DNA of 64,000 nt from Methylobacterium gnaphalii (GTDB lineage: Bacteria > Pseudomonadota > Alphaproteobacteria > Rhizobiales > Beijerinckiaceae). This document shows, piece after piece, positions 10,001 through 19,441 of this stretch. The DNA lies in the NCBI RefSeq assembly GCF_007992215.1, contig NZ_BJZV01000011.1, positions 62,001 to 126,000 on the forward strand. The letters run 5' to 3'. Position 1 is the stretch's first letter. Each line of letters opens with the position of its first letter. The notes below the pieces were generated by a model. That model made no database searches, had not been told where the DNA came from, and saw only the letters and a program-made list of their open reading frames with translations. Both the position numbers and the translations under genes were made by a program.

Positions 10001-12421
10001 ATGACCCAGTCGAAATCGCGCCAGCCGGTCGTCCCGGGCTCGACGGGCTCCTATGCCGTCCTGCCCCTGCGCGACATCGTCGTGTTCCCGCATATGATCG
10101 TGCCGCTCTTCGTCGGCCGCGAAAAGTCGATCCGCGCCCTCGAAGAGGCCGTGAAGGCGGACCGTCACATCCTGCTCGCCACGCAGATCAATGCCGGCGA
10201 CGACGATCCGTCCACCGACCAGATCTACAAGATCGGCACGCTCGCCAGCGTGCTGCAGCTCCTCAAGCTGCCCGACGGCACTGTGAAGGTGCTCGTCGAG
10301 GGCGCCGGCCGCGCCAAGATCGAGGAGTTCGTCCGCTCGGACGAGTATTACGAGGCGACGGCCGAGACGCTGTCCGATGATCTCGGCGACCACGTCGAGG
10401 CGGAGGCTCTCGCACGCTCGGTGATCTCCGAGTTCGAGAACTACGTGAAGCTCAACAAGAAGATCTCGCCCGAGGTCGTCGCCGCCGTCACGCAGATCGA
10501 CGAGCCCTCGAAGCTCGCCGACACGGTCGGCTCGCATCTCGCGGTCAAGATCGCCGACAAGCAGGCGATCCTCGAGATCCCGACGGTCGCCGCACGCCTC
10601 GAGCGTGTGCTGTCGCTGATGGAGAGCGAGATCTCCGTGCTCCAGGTGGAGAAGCGCATCCGGACCCGCGTCAAGCGGCAGATGGAGAAGACCCAGCGCG
10701 AGTACTACCTCAACGAGCAGATGAAGGCGATCCAGAAGGAGCTGGGCGACGAGGACGGCCGCGACGAGTTGGCCGAGCTCGAGGAGAAGATCGAGAAGAC
10801 CAAGCTCTCGAAGGAAGCCCGCGAGAAGGCGACGGCCGAGCTGAAGAAGCTGCGCCAGATGTCGCCGATGTCCGCCGAGGCGACCGTCGTGCGCAACTAC
10901 CTCGACTGGATGCTCGGCATCCCGTGGAACAAGCGCTCGAAGATCAAGAAGGATCTCGTCGCCGCGCAGACCCTGCTCGACGAGGATCATTTCGGCCTCG
11001 ACAAGGTGAAGGACCGGATCGTCGAGTACCTCGCCGTGCAGCAGCGCGCGAACAAGCTGACCGGACCGATCCTGTGCCTCGTCGGCCCTCCGGGCGTCGG
11101 CAAGACCTCGCTCGGCAAGTCGATCGCGCGGGCCACGGGCCGCGAGTTCGTGCGCATGTCGCTCGGCGGCGTGCGTGACGAGGCCGAGATCCGCGGCCAC
11201 CGCAGGACCTATATCGGCTCGATGCCGGGCAAGGTCGTGCAGTCGATGCGCAAGGCCAAGACCTCGAACCCGCTCATCCTGCTCGACGAGATCGACAAGA
11301 TGGGCATGGATTTCCGCGGCGATCCGTCGGCGGCCCTGCTGGAGGTTCTCGACCCTGAGCAGAACGCCACGTTCAACGATCACTATCTGGAGGTCGATTA
11401 CGACCTCTCGAACGTGATGTTCGTGACCACCGCGAACACGCTGAACATCCCCGGCCCGCTGATGGACCGCATGGAGATCATCCGGATCGCCGGCTATACC
11501 GAGGAGGAGAAGGCTGAGATCGCCCGTCGCCACCTCATCCCGAACGCGCTCAAGAAGCACGGCCTGGACGAGAAGGAATGGTCGATCACCGACGACGGCC
11601 TGATGATGCTCATCCGCCGCTACACGCGGGAGGCGGGCGTCCGTAACCTGGAGCGCGAGATCTCCAACCTCGCCCGCAAGGCGGTGAAGGACATCCTGAT
11701 CTCGAAGGTGAAGACCGTCGTGGGTACCCCCGAGACCCTGCCGGAATTCCTCGGCCCGCCGAAGTTCCGCTACGGTGAGATCGACGCGGACGATCAGGTC
11801 GGCGTGGTTACGGGTCTGGCCTGGACCGAGGTCGGCGGCGAGTTGCTGACGATCGAGGGCGTCATGATGCCCGGCAAGGGCAAGATGACGGTCACGGGCA
11901 ACCTGCGGGACGTGATGAAGGAGTCGATCTCGGCGGCGGCGAGCTACGTCCGCTCGCGGGCCCTCGACTTCGGCATCGAGCCGCCGCTCTTCGAGCGCCG
12001 GGACATCCACGTCCACGTTCCGGAAGGGGCAACCCCGAAGGACGGTCCGTCGGCCGGCATCGCCATGGCCACCGCGATCATCTCGACGCTCACCGGCATC
12101 CCGGTCCGTCGCGACGTGGCGATGACAGGCGAGGTCACCCTGCGTGGCCGCGTCCTGCCGATCGGCGGCCTCAAGGAGAAGCTGCTCGCCGCTCTGCGCG
12201 GCGGCATCAAGACGGTGATGATCCCGGAAGAGAACGCCAAGGACCTCGCCGAGGTGCCGGACAGCGTCAAGAACGGGCTCGACATCATCCCCGTCGCCCG
12301 CATGGATCAGGTCCTGATCCACGCCCTCGTGCGCCAGCCCGAGGCGATCGAGTGGGACGAGCCGATCCCTCCGGTGAAGAAGCCGGGCCAGGAAGACGGT
12401 GCCGCGGTGGTCGCCCACTGA
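10001..12421 (+). CDS. lon: Lon protease (La)
   Basis: ATP-dependent protease of misfolded and regulatory proteins, cytosolic. ATG 10001 (after AGGGA) gives 806 residues and the family N-terminus with [18 protein letters not shown]; an open frame upstream to 9746 is not part of the protein. Domains in order: Lon N domain (about 20-215), coiled coil (about 220-270), AAA+ with Walker [10 protein letters not shown] (about 361) and [11 protein letters not shown], then the protease domain with catalytic Ser684 in [11 protein letters not shown] and the Lys about 43 residues later in [13 protein letters not shown] strong terminator follows. Confidence 0.98.
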   Translation: MTQSKSRQPVVPGSTGSYAVLPLRDIVVFPHMIVPLFVGREKSIRALEEAVKADRHILLATQINAGDDDPSTDQIYKIGTLASVLQLLKLPDGTVKVLVEGAGRAKIEEFVRSDEYYEATAETLSDDLGDHVEAEALARSVISEFENYVKLNKKISPEVVAAVTQIDEPSKLADTVGSHLAVKIADKQAILEIPTVAARLERVLSLMESEISVLQVEKRIRTRVKRQMEKTQREYYLNEQMKAIQKELGDEDGRDELAELEEKIEKTKLSKEAREKATAELKKLRQMSPMSAEATVVRNYLDWMLGIPWNKRSKIKKDLVAAQTLLDEDHFGLDKVKDRIVEYLAVQQRANKLTGPILCLVGPPGVGKTSLGKSIARATGREFVRMSLGGVRDEAEIRGHRRTYIGSMPGKVVQSMRKAKTSNPLILLDEIDKMGMDFRGDPSAALLEVLDPEQNATFNDHYLEVDYDLSNVMFVTTANTLNIPGPLMDRMEIIRIAGYTEEEKAEIARRHLIPNALKKHGLDEKEWSITDDGLMMLIRRYTREAGVRNLEREISNLARKAVKDILISKVKTVVGTPETLPEFLGPPKFRYGEIDADDQVGVVTGLAWTEVGGELLTIEGVMMPGKGKMTVTGNLRDVMKESISAAASYVRSRALDFGIEPPLFERRDIHVHVPEGATPKDGPSAGIAMATAIISTLTGIPVRRDVAMTGEVTLRGRVLPIGGLKEKLLAALRGGIKTVMIPEENAKDLAEVPDSVKNGLDIIPVARMDQVLIHALVRQPEAIEWDEPIPPVKKPGQEDGAAVVAH

Positions 12422-12447
12422 CGCCACCCGCCTGAGCAACGCAACGA

Positions 12448-12478
12448 GCCTCCGGGAGAGCATCCCGGAGGCTTTTTT
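12448..12478 (+). terminator. Rho-independent terminator of lon
   Basis: Perfect 10-bp stem (12448-12457 with 12463-12472), five-base loop, then six T residues, 26 bases after the lon stop codon. Confidence 0.95.
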
Positions 12479-12572
12479 CATGACCCGCGACCTGTGGCCT
12501 CGCGGCGCTAGGCGTCGGCGGCCTCAGAGTTTAGGGCTTGGGGCACGCTCGGTCTTCGCCGGAACCCGCGCC

Positions 12573-12881
12573 ATGCTCCGCCTCTGCCCGCTCGCCCTGC
12601 TTCTCGCTGCCACGCCGGCCGCCGCCTTCGAGCGGGCGCCGCTGCCGTCGGAGGGGGCAATGCAGAAATGTCCGGAGCAGGGACCGGGCTTCGCTCGCAT
12701 CCCAGGCACCAGCACCTGCATCCGCGTCTCGGGCCGGGTCGTCGCAGGAGCGGATGTCGGCACGGACGCGCGCACCTACAGCGCTGGTACGACCAACGGT
12801 CGTTTCGCCATCGACACCCGCACCGATACGGGTGCCGGCCCGATGCGCTCCTTCGTGCGGATCGACGCCGGTCGCCGCTGA
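12573..12881 (+). CDS. Short exported porin_2-like protein
   Basis: 102 residues. Signal peptide MLRLCPLALLLAATPAAAF, then two cysteines in a segment reading FARIPGTSTCIRVSGRVVA, which resembles the conserved N-terminal strand of alphaproteobacterial porins (PGTxTCLRVGG). A normal porin of this family has 350-500 residues, so this is either a truncated remnant or a small stand-alone protein using the same motif. The rest (GTDARTYSAGTTNGRFAIDTR) looks like one or two beta strands. No function is assigned. Confidence 0.6.
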   Translation: MLRLCPLALLLAATPAAAFERAPLPSEGAMQKCPEQGPGFARIPGTSTCIRVSGRVVAGADVGTDARTYSAGTTNGRFAIDTRTDTGAGPMRSFVRIDAGRR

Positions 12882-12885
12882 GGGA

Positions 12886-13365
12886 CTACAGGCTGCGCGA
12901 GAGCAGGAGCGGCGCGCGCCCAGCGCTACGTCCGTAAGGGGAGGGCGGTGTCGAGGGCCGGCCGTATACGGTCGGCGTTCCGGACCTGCCGAGTTCGTCG
13001 GCCAGCGTGCGGATCAGCCCCTCCGAGACGGTCCGTGCCGTGGCCAGCACCGTCTGGTTGGTCTCGACAATTACCGTGAAGCGGCGATGGGCAGCCTTCA
13101 GGGTCTCGATGCCGCTTGGCGCGAACCGCGCCAGGGCGATGGCATTGGCTTTGGCGGCCTCCAGACCGTTCAGATAGGCGGAGGCGAGTTCGGCCTTTCG
13201 CGGGCCGTCGACCATCGCCTCGCGAATGCGCCCGGCGCGCACGCCCTCGCTCTCGCTGGCGAGCACCACGCCGAGGCTTTGCATCGTCGCCATCAGTCCG
13301 GCAAGGAACTCATCGGCGGAAGTCTTGTCGTGGATGCGCACGGCACGCGGATCAGGCGCCTGCAC
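12886..13365 (-). CDS. FlgN/FlbY-like flagellar protein
   Basis: 159 residues starting at a GTG at 13365 that has a good AGGAGG six bases upstream. It overlaps the end of the rod-binding gene by 14 bases, so translation is probably coupled. The protein is largely helical (FLAGLMATMQSLGVVLASES, and VIVETNQTVLATARTVSEGL) with a basic, proline-rich tail. Position as third gene after flgI and a FlgJ-like gene, plus size and helicity, fits the FlgN-type chaperone (FlbY in Caulobacter). No invariant motif proves the family, so the call relies on context. Confidence 0.6.
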   Translation of the reverse strand: MQAPDPRAVRIHDKTSADEFLAGLMATMQSLGVVLASESEGVRAGRIREAMVDGPRKAELASAYLNGLEAAKANAIALARFAPSGIETLKAAHRRFTVIVETNQTVLATARTVSEGLIRTLADELGRSGTPTVYGRPSTPPSPYGRSAGRAPLLLSRSL

Positions 13366-13714
13366 GGCCGGCCTCCTGCATCTTCATGATCTCGCCGTAG
13401 ACCTGGCTCGAGATGCCGACGCCGCCGCTTTTCACGATCGAGCCGGCATATTCCTTGGTGAGCATCGAGCGCCAGACGCCGCCGCCGGTGCCGTTCTCGC
13501 CGAGCGGGCCCTCGGTACCACTCGACTGGGTGATCGACTCGAGACTGTTCTCGAGGAACATCGACTCGAAGTCATCGGCGGTCTTCTTGGCCTTGGCCTG
13601 AGCGGTGGCCTTGGCCGTGTCCATGGTGTCGGTGCCGGTCTTGGCGATCGCGCCGGCCAACGCCTTGCCGACGCCGACCGCTGCGGAGGCCGCGAAGGTT
13701 GCGAGAGGAAGCAT
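13352..13714 (-). CDS. FlgJ-like rod-binding protein (CheL type)
   Basis: 120 residues from the ATG at 13714, nine bases after AAGGAG; a GTG at 13738 overlapping the flgI stop is less likely. The C-terminal half, with DDFESMFLENSLESI and KEYAGSIVKSGGVGISSQVY, is the rod-binding domain found in the N-terminal half of FlgJ. It lacks the muramidase domain, as is normal in alphaproteobacteria (CheL). It would cap or bind the growing flagellar rod in the periplasm. Its neighbours flgI upstream and a FlgN-like gene downstream support this. Confidence 0.8.
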   Translation of the reverse strand: MLPLATFAASAAVGVGKALAGAIAKTGTDTMDTAKATAQAKAKKTADDFESMFLENSLESITQSSGTEGPLGENGTGGGVWRSMLTKEYAGSIVKSGGVGISSQVYGEIMKMQEAGRAGA

Positions 13715-13734
13715 GGTCAGGCTCTCCTTCTGGA

Positions 13735-14874
13735 TCACATGAGTTCGATGTCGGCCTGGAGGGCGCCGGCGGTCTTGATGGCCTGAAGGATCGAGATCAG
13801 GTCGCGTGGGCCGACGCCCAGCGCATTGAGCCCATCGACGAGCTCGCGCAGGGTCACGCCTTCGCGGACCAGCGCGAGCTTGTTACCATCGCCGGTATCG
13901 ACCTTCAGGGCGGTGCGCGGCACCACAGCGGTCTGACCGTTCGAGAGCGGGCCGGGCTGGCTGACCTGCGGCTGCTCGGTGATCGTCACTGTGAGATTGC
14001 CCTGGGCGATGGCCACGGTGGAGACCCGCACGTCGCGGCCCATCACGATAATGCCGGAGCGCTCATCGACGATGACGCGGGCGGTCTGGTCCGGCTCGAC
14101 CTTGAGCTGCTCGACCTCGGTGACCAGGCGGATCATGTTGCCGTGGTACTTGGCCGGGATCTGCAGGGTGACGGTGGCTGGGTCGGTGGGCTCGGCGGTG
14201 TCGGCGCCCATGAAGTCGTTGATCGCGGCAGCGATGCGCTTCGAGGTGGTGAAGTCGGGATTGCGCAGCGACAGGCGCAGGGAGCGCGCATCGTTCAGCT
14301 TGAACGCGACCTCACGCTCGATATTCGCCCCGTTCGAGATACGCCCGTTGGTCGGCACGCCGCGGGTAATCTTGGCCGCATCGCCTTCCGCCGAGAAACC
14401 GGCGATCGCGACCGAGCCCTGTGCCAGCGCGTAGACCTCGCCGTCGGCGCCAAGGAGCGGCGTGACGAGCAGAGTGCCGCCCTGGAGCGACTTGGCATCG
14501 CCCAGCGAGGACACCGTGACGTCGATGCGATTGCCCTGCGTCGCGAAGGGCGGGAGGCTCGCCGTCACCATCACGGCCGCGAGGTTCTGGGTGCGCATGG
14601 TGGCGCCCCGCGTGTTGACGCCGAGCCGCTCCAGCATCGCCTGCAGCGACTGCTTGGTGAAGGGGATGTTGTTGAGCGTATCTCCGGTGCCGTTGAGGCC
14701 GACGACAATGCCGTAGCCGACGAGCTGGTTCTGGCGCACGCCCTCGATCGAGGCGAGATCCTTCACCCGCGACAGAGCCGAGGCTGCGCCAAGGCTCGAA
14801 AGCCAAACGGCGAGACCCAGCGCCAGCAGACGCAGAAGGGGGAGAGAAGAGGGCCGAACAGGACGCGGGGTCAT
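13735..14874 (-). CDS. flgI: Flagellar P-ring protein
   Basis: Periplasmic P-ring subunit of the flagellar basal body. 379 residues from the ATG at 14874, giving a signal peptide (LLRLLALGLAVWLSSLGAASA) and the conserved mature start SRVKDLASIEGVRQNQLVGY. GYGIVVGLNGTGDTLNNIPF and NIPFTKQSLQAMLERLGV are diagnostic. The upstream region (14875-15118) separates it from divergent fliX and probably contains the promoters of both; I could not identify a sigma-54 site there. Confidence 0.96.
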   Translation of the reverse strand: MTPRPVRPSSLPLLRLLALGLAVWLSSLGAASALSRVKDLASIEGVRQNQLVGYGIVVGLNGTGDTLNNIPFTKQSLQAMLERLGVNTRGATMRTQNLAAVMVTASLPPFATQGNRIDVTVSSLGDAKSLQGGTLLVTPLLGADGEVYALAQGSVAIAGFSAEGDAAKITRGVPTNGRISNGANIEREVAFKLNDARSLRLSLRNPDFTTSKRIAAAINDFMGADTAEPTDPATVTLQIPAKYHGNMIRLVTEVEQLKVEPDQTARVIVDERSGIIVMGRDVRVSTVAIAQGNLTVTITEQPQVSQPGPLSNGQTAVVPRTALKVDTGDGNKLALVREGVTLRELVDGLNALGVGPRDLISILQAIKTAGALQADIELM

Positions 14875-15118
14875 GGTGGACTCAGGTGAATGACGAGTCC
14901 TCTCTTGCGAGGGGCATGCCATCCGCGCCGTTTCCGCAAACCACTGAATTTGATCGACTTTCTTAAATCATCGTGGACATCGCCGCCCTCGCCGGGTGCG
15001 TCCGTTCCTGCCGGCTCGGCAGCTTCTGCCGGGCTGTTTACCGACGGTTAACCACGGCGGCCGGATGACTGGATGGGTCGAGCCGCAACGGCTCCTGTCT
15101 TCCCCATCGGCCAGGATC

Positions 15119-15550
15119 ATGCGCGTCGAGCAACGCTTTGCCGCCACTGCTGCTGGACCGGCCACTGCCGGCCGCCGGGCCGACGCCGCGCGTGCCTTTT
15201 CCCTCACGGATAACGCGCAGCAGGCCCGCTCCGGAACGAGCGCCACGACGCAGACCGGAATGCTCGCCGGGCTCGACGCCATCCTGACCCTGCAGGGCAA
15301 TGAGGACACGCCGCACGAGCGCCGCCGCCGCTCGGTCAAGCGCGGACACGACCTTCTCGATGGCCTCGACCGGCTCAAGGCTGCGATCCTCGGCGGCCGC
15401 GTGGCCACGCATGAGTTGCAGGCTATCGCCAGGCGGCTGTCCGATCGCGCCGAGTCCAGCGGAGATCCGCGCCTCGACGGGCTCGTCGCCGAGATCGAGC
15501 TGCGCGCGGCCGTGGAACTCGCCAAGCTCGAAGCGCTGCGCGGCACCTGA
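15119..15550 (+). CDS. fliX: Flagellar assembly regulator FliX
   Basis: 143 residues from ATG 15119. In Caulobacter FliX couples early flagellar assembly to activation of the sigma-54 activator FlbD. The conserved features are the start MRVEQRFA, the middle LAGLDAILTLQG and the helical C-terminus RRRSVKRGHDLLDGLDRLKA through IELRAAVELAKLE. The gene is divergent from flgI, the usual alphaproteobacterial arrangement. An ATG at 14996 in the same frame would extend it by 41 residues unlike the family. Confidence 0.88.
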   Translation: MRVEQRFAATAAGPATAGRRADAARAFSLTDNAQQARSGTSATTQTGMLAGLDAILTLQGNEDTPHERRRRSVKRGHDLLDGLDRLKAAILGGRVATHELQAIARRLSDRAESSGDPRLDGLVAEIELRAAVELAKLEALRGT

Positions 15551-15816
15551 TCCCGTTAGACCTCCAACCGATCTCGCTGATCTTCGGTCACATGCTGCCC
15601 GCCTCGGCCAATCCGGGCTGAACCGGAAAGCGCTTCTTCAACAACGAAACGGTTGGGCCCACAGCCTGCAGGCATCGCCGCAGGAGAGCGGTCACGCGAA
15701 ATCGAGGGTCCGGCCGATCGTCGTCCGTTGACCTAGCGGGGCTGATCTTCGACAACGGCGCGGCGTGAGGGGGACGTTCGCAACGCGCCCCGCATCGCGC
15801 GCTCGATCCAGCGGCG

Positions 15817-17190
15817 ATGCTCTTCAACTCCCACGTCTTTCTTCTCGCTTTCCTGCCACTTGCATTCGGCCTCCACGCGCTGGTCGAGCGATTCCGGCCG
15901 GACTGGCGGCTGGCAGTGCTGGTCCTGCTCTCGCTCGTCTTCTACGGCTGGTGGGACATCCGCTTCGTGCCGCTGATGCTGGCCTCGATCGGAATGAACT
16001 GGCTCGTCATGCGCGCCTTCCTGACGCGCCCCGTCTCGTGGCTGATCCCGCTCGCGATCGGTGCGAATCTGCTGGTCCTGGCCCTTTTCAAGTACCTGAA
16101 CTTCTTCGCGGACCTGGTGAGCCTGCTGCCTGGCGTGACGGCGCCGCATCTCGACTGGGTGCTGCCGCTCGGTATCTCGTTCTTCACCTTCCACCACATC
16201 ATGTACCTGACCGACCTGAGGGCCGGCCGGGCGCCGGCCTTCGGGCTGGTCAAATATGCGCTCTACATCGCCTTCTTCCCGCAGGTTCTCGCCGGCCCGC
16301 TCGTGCGCTGGAGCGAGATCATGCACCAGTTCGACGAGCGCCCCTATGCACGCCCCGACGCCATGGAGCGCATCGGGCGTGGCCTCATCCTGCTCGTCGT
16401 CGGCCTCTCGAAGAAGGTGCTGCTGAGCGACCCGCTCAGCTTCCAGGTAAACTCGGTCTTCGAGAAGGCAGCTGCCGGAAGCGTCGTCACCATGGCCGAG
16501 GCCTGGCAGGCGACGCTCGGCTTTACCCTGCAAATCTACTTCGACTTCTCCGGCTACACCGACATGGCGCTCGGCATCGCCCTGCTGTTCGGCCTGGTCC
16601 TGCCGCAGAACTTCGACGTTCCCTACCGCGCCACCTCGCTGCGCGATTTCTGGCGGCGCTGGCACATGACGCTGTCGCGCTTCCTGCGCGACTACCTCTA
16701 CATCGCCCTTGGGGGAAACCGCCGCGGGCTCGCCCTGCAATTGGCCGCCCTGTTCGCCACGATGACGCTCGGTGGCCTCTGGCACGGCGCCGGCCTGACC
16801 TTTGTCGCCTGGGGCGCCGCCCACGGCCTCGGCCTCTGCGCCGGCGTGCTCTGGCGCCGCACCGGACGCCATATGCCGGCCCTGCTCGGCTGGGCTCTGA
16901 CGATGAGCTTCGTCGTGCTCACCTGGGTCCTGTTTCGCGCCACGAGCTTCGAGGCCGCCCTCGGCCTGTACAAGGCACTGTTCGGGCAAGCTCCGATGGG
17001 CTCCCTGTTCCGCTGGCGCGGGCTCGCCGTGCCGGCCGCCATCGCGCTGATCGGCCCGAGCGCCTGGGTCGTCGTCCATCGGCTACCGGCAAGCCGGGTG
17101 CTCGCAGTTGGTCTCGCCATCTTGTTTACTGTCATCGTCCTCAAAATTGGCGACGACGCGAACCGTGAGTTTATTTATTTTCAGTTCTGA
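15817..17190 (+). CDS. MBOAT family O-acyltransferase (AlgI-like)
   Basis: 457-residue polytopic inner-membrane enzyme. It opens MLFNSHVFLLAFLPLAFGLH and carries the family signatures LSLVFYGWWDIRFVPL, LPLGISFFTFHHIMYLTD, FDFSGYTDMALGIALLFG and GGLWHGAGLTFVAWG with the catalytic histidine. These proteins pass acyl groups across the membrane to O-acetylate exopolysaccharide or peptidoglycan. They normally sit beside an SGNH/AlgJ-like partner; none is found here, the gene being followed by 344 non-coding bases and dksA. The substrate is unknown. The last codons (REFIYFQF) are AT-rich compared with the rest. Confidence 0.9.
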   Translation: MLFNSHVFLLAFLPLAFGLHALVERFRPDWRLAVLVLLSLVFYGWWDIRFVPLMLASIGMNWLVMRAFLTRPVSWLIPLAIGANLLVLALFKYLNFFADLVSLLPGVTAPHLDWVLPLGISFFTFHHIMYLTDLRAGRAPAFGLVKYALYIAFFPQVLAGPLVRWSEIMHQFDERPYARPDAMERIGRGLILLVVGLSKKVLLSDPLSFQVNSVFEKAAAGSVVTMAEAWQATLGFTLQIYFDFSGYTDMALGIALLFGLVLPQNFDVPYRATSLRDFWRRWHMTLSRFLRDYLYIALGGNRRGLALQLAALFATMTLGGLWHGAGLTFVAWGAAHGLGLCAGVLWRRTGRHMPALLGWALTMSFVVLTWVLFRATSFEAALGLYKALFGQAPMGSLFRWRGLAVPAAIALIGPSAWVVVHRLPASRVLAVGLAILFTVIVLKIGDDANREFIYFQF

Positions 17191-17534
17191 TGGGAGACCG
17201 CTGGACTTGGCTCGCGACTTCGGCTGCTGGGCGCTGCCGAGTCTCCCAGCGATGAAGGCTGCAGCGGCCATGTATACCACAATCGGCGACAGTATGGGTC
17301 AAATCAACCCGCCGGTCGATGACAAGAAAAATCTTATCCGCGGCTCGCACGAGATCGATCAGATTTGAATTTGCTGTTTGTTCGCCGATGCGACCGTGGC
17401 GTGTTTGCCGCATGGTCACTTCTTTTTGGATTGATAGCCTCGGCTTCGTGGTGGCGCGTTGTGAAGCTCGCCCCCCTCGATTATACGCTCGCCAAATGTC
17501 GCGGCAGCCGACAGAGATTGGCGTGAGGCAAGGC
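17191..17534. other. Non-coding stretch between MBOAT gene and dksA
   Basis: 344 bases, visibly richer in A/T than surrounding genes. I see no convincing gene. It has an eight-base inverted repeat TGGGAGAC (17191-17198) / GTCTCCCA (17241-17248), just after the MBOAT stop, which could be a weak transcription end. The rest probably contains the dksA promoter, but I could not place hexamers with confidence. Confidence 0.5.
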
Positions 17535-17954
17535 ATGACCAAGGTGACGATCGACGAGAGCTACACGCCCTCCGACACGGAGCCTTTCATGAATGACCGG
17601 CAGCGCGAGTACTTCCGGCGCAAGCTGCTGAATTGGAAGAGCGAGATCCTGCGCGAGGCGCAGGGCACGCTGAGCGCGCTGCAGAGCGAGAACGAGAACC
17701 ATCCGGATCTGGCCGACCGCGCCTCGTCCGAGACCGACCGGGCGATCGAGCTGCGGGCCCGCGACCGCCAGCGCAAGCTCACCAGCAAGATCGACGCGGC
17801 TCTCGCGCGGATTGAGGACCGCTCCTACGGCTTCTGCGAGGAGACCGGCGAACCGATCTCGCTTAAGCGCCTCGACGCCCGCCCGATCGCCACGCTGTCG
17901 CTCGAAGCGCAGGAACGCCACGAGCGCCGCGAGCGGGTCTACCGCGACGACTGA
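17535..17954 (+). CDS. dksA: RNA polymerase-binding transcription factor DksA
   Basis: 139 residues from ATG 17535. DksA enters the secondary channel of RNA polymerase and, with ppGpp, adjusts stable RNA and amino-acid promoters. The coiled coil runs through FRRKLLNWKSEILREAQGTL and ends with the tip region DLADRASSETDRAIELR, containing the conserved D-x-x-D/A-type acidic tip. The globular end reads YGFCEETGEPISLKRLDARP, then LSLEAQERHERR: only one of the four zinc-binding cysteines of E. coli DksA remains. This single-cysteine form is what I expect for this bacterial order. Confidence 0.93.
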   Translation: MTKVTIDESYTPSDTEPFMNDRQREYFRRKLLNWKSEILREAQGTLSALQSENENHPDLADRASSETDRAIELRARDRQRKLTSKIDAALARIEDRSYGFCEETGEPISLKRLDARPIATLSLEAQERHERRERVYRDD

Positions 17955-18066
17955 GGCACGGAACCGGTCGGCACCGACCACCGACCTCCGGGCTTCCTCG
18001 CGGTTACGCTTTCGACACCGCTTCCGGCCGACGATCGGGTGTGATCCGAATCGCCGGAGGCTTGTC

Positions 18067-18231
18067 ATGGACACGTTCTATCGTGGGGTCGAGACGTCGC
18101 TGATCGCGTTGACCCTCGCCCTCGGCCTCGGCGCCGCGACCCTCTCGGGGCTGCACACACCGACGGTGACCGTCGTGGAGACGGTCACGCTGCCGATGAT
18201 CTCGGTCACGGCCGGTACGCCGGAGGAGTAG
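18067..18231 (+). CDS. Small single-span membrane or exported protein
   Basis: 54 residues; ATG 18067 is preceded by a good GGAGG seven bases upstream. One hydrophobic segment (SLIALTLALGLGAATLSGL, about residues 11-29) is followed by a threonine/valine-rich end (HTPTVTVVETVTLPMISVTA). I do not recognise the family. The stop codon abuts that of the convergent FTR1 gene. Confidence 0.6.
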   Translation: MDTFYRGVETSLIALTLALGLGAATLSGLHTPTVTVVETVTLPMISVTAGTPEE

Positions 18232-19047
18232 TCAGGAGATGACCGCCTCCCGCGCCTGTCGAGGCTCGTCCCGGCCGGCGCGGCGCAGCAGCAGAAGCCC
18301 CGTGATCGCGGCGAGCATCAGGATCACGCCCTGGGCACCGAGTGCCTCCCAGCTCCCGTTGAGGCCGAGCGTGCTGACCCATTCCGGCACGCCGTCGTTG
18401 TGGACCGGCACGATAGCCTGTTCCTGCAATTCCTGGATCGCGGCGCCAACCATCTTCAGCGCCATCACGAACAGAAAGGCAGAGGTAGCGAGGAACATCG
18501 GCCGCAGCGGCAGGCGCAGGGCGAGCCACTGCATCGCGACGAACATCGCTGCCAGCGCGATCACGGCAGCCCCGAGCCCGGCGAGCAGGCTCGCGTCGAA
18601 GCCGTTGGCGCCCTTGGCCAGCGCATGGACGAACAGCATCGTCTCCGCACCCTCTCGGAAGACGGCGAGGAAGGCGATCGCCGCCAGCGAGAGGATCGTT
18701 CCGGCACCCAGGGCCTTCTCGGCGAGGCGGTTTAGATCAGCCTGCCAAGCCCTCGGATTCTGCCGCAGCAGCAGCCAGCCGCTCATGTAGAACATCAGCG
18801 CCGCTGCCAGTAGCATCACCGCCGCCTCGAACAAGTCACTGTGCATGCCGTCGTAGTAGGTCTCGAACACCCAGGCCATGGCGACGCTCGCGAGCACCGC
18901 CGCGGCCGCGCCGGCATAGACAGGCGCGATCCGCTCCGCGGCGCCCGCCCGGCGCAGGAAGGCCGCCAGCGCCGCGATGACCAGGAGCGCCTCGAGTCCT
19001 TCACGGAACAGAATGGTGAAGGCTTGCAAAAAGGTCGACGCATTCAT
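18232..19047 (-). CDS. FTR1 family high-affinity iron permease (EfeU-like)
   Basis: 271 residues with about seven membrane segments. Both iron-binding REGxE motifs are present, REGLE at residues 15-19 and REGAE at 131-135, each inside a hydrophobic helix. The family imports iron across the inner membrane, usually with the periplasmic EfeO and the peroxidase EfeB; neither is adjacent here. ATG 19047 is the natural start. A 394-base non-coding region upstream includes an inverted repeat that could be an iron-responsive operator. Confidence 0.92.
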   Translation of the reverse strand: MNASTFLQAFTILFREGLEALLVIAALAAFLRRAGAAERIAPVYAGAAAAVLASVAMAWVFETYYDGMHSDLFEAAVMLLAAALMFYMSGWLLLRQNPRAWQADLNRLAEKALGAGTILSLAAIAFLAVFREGAETMLFVHALAKGANGFDASLLAGLGAAVIALAAMFVAMQWLALRLPLRPMFLATSAFLFVMALKMVGAAIQELQEQAIVPVHNDGVPEWVSTLGLNGSWEALGAQGVILMLAAITGLLLLRRAGRDEPRQAREAVIS

Positions 19048-19441
19048 CGTTCTTCGGGACCCTTGGAGAGAGAAGCTGCCACGTCGACAGTCGTGATCAC
19101 GACGAATTTCACTGATGCGGCAGTTTTGTTCCGATGATCACTGGTTTTGAACGATTTCAAACAAGGAAATCGCCCAGGGTAACTGCCCGATCCGCCTCGA
19201 TCGAGAACGTCCGGGAAGTAGTCCCATTCCGGACAGCTTCGCAAGATCGAAACATCATCTCTGTGCAGCCCGACCCGCGAGCCAGGCGCGGCCAGAAGCC
19301 GCCACAAATAATCAGCCGCCCGCGAGGTTTTCCTGAAACCGAACGGCCATGCTGGGAATTGGTCAGAAGTGTGGCCGAGCGTTTCCGGCAAAAATCGAAC
19401 GAACAGGGCGCGGCGCCGGAAAGCCGCGTGGGCAGGATAGG
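19048..19441. other. Intergenic region upstream of the iron permease
   Basis: 394 bases between the divergent FTR1 gene and a small exported protein; somewhat richer in A/T near 19080-19170. No gene is supported. It should carry promoters for both neighbours, and holds the inverted repeat listed at 19146-19161. Confidence 0.5.
19146..19161. promoter_or_regulatory. Inverted repeat, possible operator for the iron permease
   Basis: TTTGAA-CGAT-TTCAAA, perfect six-base arms, about 100 bases before the FTR1 start codon. Its shape suits a dimeric repressor. It matches neither a classic Irr box (TTTAGAA-N-TTCTAAA) nor the RirA spacing TGA-N9-TCA exactly, so the regulator is not identified. Confidence 0.35.

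Noticed and set aside
9854..12481. Long open frame opposite lon
   Set aside because: High-GC antisense frame with Leu/Arg/Asp-rich composition; every position is explained by lon codon usage.
14875..15118. Possible sigma-54 promoter between flgI and fliX
   Set aside because: No TGGCAC-N5-TTGC-like sequence on either strand.
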